Below, one piece after another: positions 56,300 to 64,000 of a DNA stretch of 64,000 bases. The position numbers and the translations under genes were made by a program. The notes under the pieces were generated by a model that saw only the letters and a program-made list of their open reading frames with translations, was not told the DNA's origin and made no database searches. The stretch comes from Euwallacea fornicatus. Its lineage: Eukaryota > Arthropoda > Insecta > Coleoptera > Curculionidae. Where the stretch lies: the NCBI RefSeq assembly GCF_040115645.1, contig NW_027096013.1, positions 806,001 to 870,000 on the forward strand, written 5' to 3'. The first letter of the stretch is position 1; every line of letters starts with the position of its first letter.

Positions 56300-59200
56300 A
56301 ATGATGTGTTGTGGCATCTTCAAAATCTCGTCGAGCTGATGAATTTGCCACTTTGGTTAACAAATTTGGTCCTCATTTGCCGAAGTTATCGAGCTTCAAA
56401 GTTTGAAATGTCTCAAAAGTTCTGTGTTTGAGCACGTAAAGTACTATTTTTCTTGGAAATTCAACAAGATGCAATCATGATTTGTTGTGACATCTTAAAG
56501 ATCTCGTCGAGCTGATTAATTTGGCACTTTGTTTAACAAATTTGGTCCTCATTTGCCGAAGTTATCGAGCTTCGACGTTTGAAAAGTCTCAAAAGTTGTG
56601 TGTTTGAGCACATAAAGTACTATTTTTCTTGCAAATTCAACAAGATTCAATAATGATGTGTTGTGGCATTTTCAAAATCTGGTCCAGCTGATTAATTTGG
56701 CACTTTGTTTAATAAATTTGGTCCTCATTTGCCGAAGTTATCGAGCTTCAAAATTTGAAAAGTCTCAAAAGTTCTGTGTTTGAGCACGTAAAATACTATT
56801 TTTCTTGGAAATTCAACAAGATGCAATCATGATTTGTTGCGACATCTTAAAGATCTCGTCGAGCTGATGAATTTGCGACTTTGTTTAACAAATTTGGTCC
56901 TCATTTGCCGAGGTTATCCAGCTTCAAAGTTTGAAGAGTCTCAAAAGTTGTGTGTTTCAGCACGTAAAGTACTATTTTTCTTGGAAATTCAACAAGATTC
57001 AATAATGATGTGTTGTGGCATCTTCAAAATCTCGTCGAGCTGATTAATTTGGCACTTGGTTTAACAAATTTGGTCCTCATTTGCCGAAGTTATCGAGCTT
57101 CGAAGTTTGAAAAGTCTCAAAACTTGTGTGTTTGAACACGTAAAGTACTATTTTTCTTGCAAATTCAACAAGATTCAATAATGATGTGTTGTGGCATCTT
57201 CAAAATCTCGTCGAGCTGATTAATTTGGCACTTTGTTTAACAAATTTGGTCCTCATTTGCCAAAGTTATCGAGCTTCAAAGTTTGAAAAGTCACAAAAGT
57301 TGTGTGTTTGAGCACATAAAGTATTATTTTCCTTGGAAATGCAACAAGATGCAATCATGATGTGGTGTGACATCTTAAAGATCTCGACGAGCTGATGAAT
57401 TTGCCACTTTGTTTAACAAATTTGGTCCTCATTTACCGATGTTATCGAGCTTCGAAATTTGAAAAGTCACAAAAGTTGTGTGTTTGAGCACATAAAGTAT
57501 TATTGTCCTTGGAAATGCAACAAGATGCAATCATGATGTGGTGTGACATCTTAAAGATCTCGTCGAGCTGATGAATTTGCCACTTTGGTTAACAAATTTG
57601 GTCCTCATTTGCCGAAGTTATCGAGCTTCAAAGTTTGAAATGTCTCAAAAGTTCTGTGTTTGAGCACGTAAAGTACTATTTTTCTTGGAAATTCAACAAG
57701 ATGCAATCATGATTTGTTGTGACATCTTAAAGATCTCGTCGAGCTGATTAATTTGGCACTTTGTTTAACAAATTTGGTCCTCATTTGCCGAAGTTATCGA
57801 GCTTCGACGTTTGAAAAGTCTCAAAAGTTGTGTGTTTGAGCACATAAAGTACTATTTTTCTTGCAAATTCAACAAGATTCAATAATGATGTGTTGTGGCA
57901 TTTTCAAAATCTGGTCCAGCTGATTAATTTGGCACTTTGTTTAATAAATTTGGTCCTCATTTGCCGAAGTTATCGAGCTTCAAAATTTGAAAAGTCTCAA
58001 AAGTTCTGTGTTTGAGCACGTAAAATACTATTTTTCTTGGAAATTCAACAAGATGCAATCATGATTTGTTGTGACATCTTAAAGATCTCGTCGAGCTGAT
58101 TAATTTGGCACTTTGTTTAACAAATTTGGTCCTCATTTGCCGAAGTTATCGAGCTTCGACGTTTGAAAAGTCTCAAAAGTTGTGTGTTTGAGCACATAAA
58201 GTACTATTTTTCTTGCAAATTCAACAAGATTCAATAATGATGTGTTGTGGCATTTTCAAAATCTGGTCCAGCTGATTAATTTGGCACTTTGTTTAATAAA
58301 TTTGGTCCTCATTTGCCGAAGTTATCGAGCTTCAAAATTTGAAAAGTCTCAAAAGTTCTGTGTTTGAGCACGTAAAATACTATTTTTCTTGGAAATTCAA
58401 CAAGATGCAATCATGATTTGTTGCGACATCTTAAAGATCTCGTCGAGCTGATGAATTTGCGACTTTGTTTAACAAATTTGGTCCTCATTTGCCGAGGTTA
58501 TCCAGCTTCAAAGTTTGAAGAGTCTCAAAAGTTGTGTGTTTCAGCACGTAAAGTACTATTTTTCTTGGAAATTCAACAAGATTCAATAATGATGTGTTGT
58601 GGCATCTTCAAAATCTCGTCGAGCTGATTAATTTGGCACTTGGTTTAACAAATTTGGTCCTCATTTGCCGAAGTTATCGAGCTTCGAAGTTTGAAAAGTC
58701 TCAAAACTTGTGTGTTTGAACACGTAAAGTACTATTTTTCTTGCAAATTCAACAAGATTCAATAATGATGTGTTGTGGCATCTTCAAAATCTCGTCGAGC
58801 TGATTAATTTGGCACTTTGTTTAACAAATTTGGTCCTCATTTGCCAAAGTTATCGAGCTTCAAAGTTTGAAAAGTCACAAAAGTTGTGTGTTTGAGCACA
58901 TAAAGTATTATTTTCCTTGGAAATGCAACAAGATGCAATCATGATGTGGTGTGACATCTTAAAGATCTCGACGAGCTGATGAATTTGCCACTTTGTTTAA
59001 CAAATTTGGTCCTCATTTACCGATGTTATCGAGCTTCGAAATTTGAAAAGTCACAAAAGTTGTGTGTTTGAGCACATAAAGTATTATTTTCCTTGGAAAT
59101 GCAACAAGATGCAATCATGATGTGGTGTGACATCTTAAAGATCTCGTCGAGCTGATGAATTTGCCACTTTGGTTAACAAATTTGGTCCTCATTTGCCGAA

Positions 59201-62200
59201 GTTATCGAGCTTCAAAGTTTGAAATGTCTCAAAAGTTCTGTGTTTGAGCACGTAAAGTACTATTTTTCTTGGAAATTCAACAAGATGCAATCATGATTTG
59301 TTGTGACATCTTAAAGATCTCGTCGAGCTGATTAATTTGGCACTTTGTTTAACAAATTTGGTCCTCATTTGCCGAAGTTATCGAGCTTCGACGTTTGAAA
59401 AGTCTCAAAAGTTGTGTGTTTGAGCACATAAAGTACTATTTTTCTTGCAAATTCAACAAGATTCAATAATGATGTGTTGTGGCATTTTCAAAATCTGGTC
59501 CAGCTGATTAATTTGGCACTTTGTTTAATAAATTTGGTCCTCATTTGCCGAAGTTATCGAGCTTCAAAATTTGAAAAGTCTCAAAAGTTCTGTGTTTGAG
59601 CACGTAAAATACTATTTTTCTTGGAAATTCAACAAGATGCAATCATGATTTGTTGCGACATCTTAAAGATCTCGTCGAGCTGATGAATTTGCGACTTTGT
59701 TTAACAAATTTGGTCCTCATTTGCCGAGGTTATCCAGCTTCAAAGTTTGAAGAGTCTCAAAAGTTGTGTGTTTCAGCACGTAAAGTACTATTTTTCTTGG
59801 AAATTCAACAAGATTCAATAATGATGTGTTGTGGCATCTTCAAAATCTCGTCGAGCTGATTAATTTGGCACTTGGTTTAACAAATTTGGTCCTCATTTGC
59901 CGAAGTTATCGAGCTTCGAAGTTTGAAAAGTCTCAAAACTTGTGTGTTTGAACACGTAAAGTACTATTTTTCTTGCAAATTCAACAAGATTCAATAATGA
60001 TGTGTTGTGGCATCTTCAAAATCTCGTCGAGCTGATTAATTTGGCACTTTGTTTAACAAATTTGGTCCTCATTTGCCAAAGTTATCGAGCTTCAAAGTTT
60101 GAAAAGTCACAAAAGTTGTGTGTTTGAGCACATAAAGTATTATTTTCCTTGGAAATGCAACAAGATGCAATCATGATGTGGTGTGACATCTTAAAGATCT
60201 CGACGAGCTGATGAATTTGCCACTTTGTTTAACAAATTTGGTCCTCATTTACCGATGTTATCGAGCTTCGAAATTTGAAAAGTCACAAAAGTTGTGTGTT
60301 TGAGCACATAAAGTATTATTTTCCTTGGAAATGCAACAAGATGCAATCATGATGTGGTGTGACATCTTAAAGATCTCGTCGAGCTGATGAATTTGCCACT
60401 TTGGTTAACAAATTTGGTCCTCATTTGCCGAAGTTATCGAGCTTCAAAGTTTGAAATGTCTCAAAAGTTCTGTGTTTGAGCACGTAAAGTACTATTTTTC
60501 TTGGAAATTCAACAAGATGCAATCATGATTTGTTGTGACATCTTAAAGATCTCTTCGAGCTGATTAATTTGACACTTTGTTTAACAAATTTGGTCCTCAT
60601 TTGCCGAAGTTATCGAGCTTCAAATTTTGAAAAGTCTCAAAAGATGTGTGTTTGAGCACATAAAGTACTATTTTCCTTGGAAATGCAACAAAATGCAATC
60701 ATGATTTGTTGCGACTTCTTAAAGATCTCGTCGAGCTGATGAATTTGCGACTTTGTTTAACAAATTTGGTCCTCATTTGCCGAAGTTATCGAGCTTCAAA
60801 GTTTGAAAAGTCACAAAAGTTGTATGTTTGAGCACATAAAGTATTATTTTCCTTGGAAATTCAACAAGTTACAATAATGGTGTTTTGTGGCGTCTTCAAA
60901 ATCTCGTCGAGCTGATGAATTTGCCACTTTGTTTAACAAATTTGGCCCTCATTTGCCGATGTTAACGAGCTTCAAAGTTTGAAAAGTCTCAAAAGTTCTG
61001 TGTTTGAGCACGTAAAGTACTATTTTTCTTGGAAATTCAACAAGATGCAATAATGATGTGTTGTGGCATCTTCAAAATCTCGTCGAGCTGATTAATTTGG
61101 CACTTTGTTTAACAAATTTGGTCCTCATTTGCCGAAGTTATCGAGCTTCAAAATTTGAAAAGTCTCAAAAGATGTGTGTTTGAGCACATAAAGTAATATT
61201 TTCCTTGGAAATTCAATAAGATGCAATCATGATTTGTTGTGACATCTTAAAGATCTCGTCGAGCTGATGAATTTGCCACTTTGGTTAACAAATTTGGTCC
61301 TCATTTGCCGAAGTTATCGAGCTTCAAAGTTTGAAATGTCTCAAAAGTTCTGTGTTTGAGCACGTAAAGTACTATTTTTCTTGGAAATTCAACAAGATGC
61401 AATCATGATTTGTTGTGACATCTTAAAGATCTCGTCGAGCTGATTAATTTGGCACTTTGTTTAACAAATTTGGTCCTCATTTGCCGAAGTTATCGAGCTT
61501 CGACGTTTGAAAAGTCTCAAAAGTTGTGTGTTTGAGCACATAAAGTACTATTTTTCTTGCAAATTCAACAAGATTCAATAATGATGTGTTGTGGCATTTT
61601 CAAAATCTGGTCCAGCTGATTAATTTGGCACTTTGTTTAATAAATTTGGTCCTCATTTGCCGAAGTTATCGAGCTTCAAAATTTGAAAAGTCTCAAAAGT
61701 TCTGTGTTTGAGCACGTAAAATACTATTTTTCTTGGAAATTCAACAAGATGCAATCATGATTTGTTGCGACATCTTAAAGATCTCGTCGAGCTGATGAAT
61801 TTGCGACTTTGTTTAACAAATTTGGTCCTCATTTGCCGAGGTTATCCAGCTTCAAAGTTTGAAGAGTCTCAAAAGTTGTGTGTTTCAGCACGTAAAGTAC
61901 TATTTTTCTTGGAAATTCAACAAGATTCAATAATGATGTGTTGTGGCATCTTCAAAATCTCGTCGAGCTGATTAATTTGGCACTTGGTTTAACAAATTTG
62001 GTCCTCATTTGCCGAAGTTATCGAGCTTCGAAGTTTGAAAAGTCTCAAAACTTGTGTGTTTGAACACGTAAAGTACTATTTTTCTTGCAAATTCAACAAG
62101 ATTCAATAATGATGTGTTGTGGCATCTTCAAAATCTCGTCGAGCTGATTAATTTGGCACTTTGTTTAACAAATTTGGTCCTCATTTGCCAAAGTTATCGA

Positions 62201-63700
62201 GCTTCAAAGTTTGAAAAGTCACAAAAGTTGTGTGTTTGAGCACATAAAGTATTATTTTCCTTGGAAATGCAACAAGATGCAATCATGATGTGGTGTGACA
62301 TCTTAAAGATCTCGACGAGCTGATGAATTTGCCACTTTGTTTAACAAATTTGGTCCTCATTTACCGATGTTATCGAGCTTCGAAATTTGAAAAGTCACAA
62401 AAGTTGTGTGTTTGAGCACATAAAGTATTATTTTCCTTGGAAATGCAACAAGATGCAATCATGATGTGGTGTGACATCTTAAAGATCTCGTCGAGCTGAT
62501 GAATTTGCCACTTTGGTTAACAAATTTGGTCCTCATTTGCCGAAGTTATCGAGCTTCAAAGTTTGAAATGTCTCAAAAGTTCTGTGTTTGAGCACGTAAA
62601 GTACTATTTTTCTTGGAAATTCAACAAGATGCAATCATGATTTGTTGTGACATCTTAAAGATCTCTTCGAGCTGATTAATTTGACACTTTGTTTAACAAA
62701 TTTGGTCCTCATTTGCCGAAGTTATCGAGCTTCAAATTTTGAAAAGTCTCAAAAGATGTGTGTTTGAGCACATAAAGTACTATTTTCCTTGGAAATGCAA
62801 CAAAATGCAATCATGATTTGTTGCGACTTCTTAAAGATCTCGTCGAGCTGATGAATTTGCGACTTTGTTTAACAAATTTGGTCCTCATTTGCCGAAGTTA
62901 TCGAGCTTCAAAGTTTGAAAAGTCACAAAAGTTGTATGTTTGAGCACATAAAGTATTATTTTCCTTGGAAATTCAACAAGTTACAATAATGGTGTTTTGT
63001 GGCGTCTTCAAAATCTCGTCGAGCTGATGAATTTGCCACTTTGTTTAACAAATTTGGCCCTCATTTGCCGATGTTAACGAGCTTCAAAGTTTGAAAAGTC
63101 TCAAAAGTTCTGTGTTTGAGCACGTAAAGTACTATTTTTCTTGGAAATTCAACAAGATGCAATAATGATGTGTTGTGGCATCTTCAAAATCTCGTCGAGC
63201 TGATTAATTTGGCACTTTGTTTAACAAATTTGGTCCTCATTTGCCGAAGTTATCGAGCTTCAAAATTTGAAAAGTCTCAAAAGATGTGTGTTTGAGCACA
63301 TAAAGTAATATTTTCCTTGGAAATTCAATAAGATGCAATCATGATTTGTTGTGACATCTTAAAGATATCGTCGAGCTGATTAATTTGACACTTTGTTTAA
63401 CAAATTTGGTCCTCATTTGCCGAAGTTATCGAGCTTCGTCGTTTGAAAAGTCTCAAAAGTTGTGTGTTTGAGCACATAAAGTACTATTTTTCTTGCAAAT
63501 TCAACAAGATTCAATAATGATGTGTTGTGGCATCTTCAAAATCTGGTCCAGCTGATTAATTTGGCACTTTGTTTAATAAATTTGGTCCTCATTTGCCGAA
63601 GTTATCGAGCTTCAAAATTTGAAAAGTCTCAAAAGTTCTGTGTTTGAGCACGTAAAATACTATTTTTCTTGGAAATTCAACAAGATGCAATCATGATTTG
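56300..63700. repeat. Mixed 2-, 7-, 11- and 12-monomer higher-order repeats
   Basis: The marker TCTGGTCCAGCTGATTAA (replacing the usual CTCGTCGAGCTG) is found at 56683, 57915, 58267, 59499, 61611 and 63547, measured at TCCAG. Spacings are 1232, 352, 1232, 2112 and 1936 bp, all exact multiples of 176. An earlier copy is at 51931, 4752 bp (27 monomers) before the first. This shows duplication of blocks of varied length without indels. Confidence 0.85.
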
Positions 63701-64000
63701 TTGTGACATCTTAAAGATCTCTTCGAGCTGATTAATTTGACACTTTGTTTAACAAATTTGGTCCTCATTTGCCGAAGTTAACGAGCTTCAAAGTTTGAAA
63801 AGCCAAAAAAGTTGTGTGTTTGAGCACATAAAGTACTATTTTCCTTGGAAATGCTACAAGACGCAATAATGACGTGTTGTGGCATCTTCAAAATCTCGTC
63901 GAGCTGATTAATTTGGCACTTTGTTTAACAAATTTGGTCCTCATTTGCCGAAGTTATCGAGCTTCAAAGTTTGAAAAGTCACAAAAGTTGTGTGTTTGAA

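Larger units (their letters stand above)
45035..64000. repeat. ~176-bp satellite array, right arm
   Basis: About 108 monomers of the same satellite, same orientation and phase as the left arm, running to the window end with no other insertion. The first monomers (TTCAAATTTTGAAAAGTC, GAGCACATAATGTACT) are the expected continuation of the 11-mer unit interrupted at 28265. Farther right other variants dominate (TTTACCGATGTTATCGAG, GCATTTTCAAAATCTGGTCC, TTCGACGTTTGAAAAG). Confidence 0.97.

Noticed and set aside
52082..61971. Recurring 69-aa ORF in the right satellite arm (52082, 55074, 56834, 58418, 59650, 61762, and a relative at 54370)
   Set aside because: It spans more than one satellite monomer, repeats with the higher-order unit, and exists only because a few variants remove stops. 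No start or coding signature beyond the repeat; treated as non-coding.
1..64000. tRNA, rRNA or host single-copy genes
   Set aside because: I saw no cloverleaf, rRNA segment or host gene structure in the satellite or in the element.

Overview
The window is a eukaryotic, satellite-rich locus carrying one apparently complete Maverick/Polinton element. Three blocks are visible: (1) 1-28265, an unbroken head-to-tail array of a ~176-bp AT-rich satellite; (2) 28266-45028, a 16,763-bp Polinton; (3) 45029-64000, the same satellite continuing in the same phase. The Polinton gene set, the AT-rich codon use and the style of the capsid and polymerase proteins suggest an arthropod, probably an insect. That host call is inference; no host single-copy gene is present.

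The element is bounded by 878-bp terminal inverted repeats (TIRs) that begin 5'-AGTAG and end CTACT-3'. It is flanked by a 6-bp target-site duplication, GATGCA. Removing the element and one GATGCA restores a normal satellite monomer exactly. The two TIRs differ at only 4 of 878 positions by my alignment and all major ORFs are open, so the insertion looks young and possibly competent.

Inside, from left to right: a protein-primed type B DNA polymerase and a small 101-aa protein (minus strand); a ~0.85-kb non-coding stretch with ~207-bp tandem repeats; two unidentified minus-strand genes; a 73-aa plus-strand ORF that resembles the catalytic core of PPP1R15/GADD34 (a PP1 regulatory subunit acting on eIF2alpha); then on the minus strand a chromodomain integrase, a coiled-coil ORF and a 42-aa ORF separated from it by one in-frame stop, a 382-aa conserved Polinton protein, and the FtsK/A32-type packaging ATPase. 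From a 62-bp divergent promoter region the plus-strand morphogenesis block follows: PLA2-like minor virion protein, adenain-like cysteine protease, minor capsid (penton) protein, a 64-aa basic protein, and the double-jelly-roll major capsid protein. A 160-aa accessory gene lies before the right TIR.

Together the genes supply replication (PolB), integration (integrase), DNA packaging (ATPase), capsid building (MCP, penton), maturation (protease) and perhaps membrane penetration (PLA2-like). The element is therefore a virus-like transposon and not only a DNA transposon. The most unusual gene is the GADD34-like ORF, which would be a host translational-control mimic. The integrase ends in an HP1-like chromodomain, and the insertion sits in satellite DNA, which fits targeting to heterochromatin.

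The satellite arrays show higher-order repeats: an 11-mer with a diagnostic 4-bp deletion (1932 bp), a 13-mer (2287 bp) and 7-mers (1232 bp). The element interrupts one copy of the 11-mer family. ORFs inside the satellite are considered spurious.
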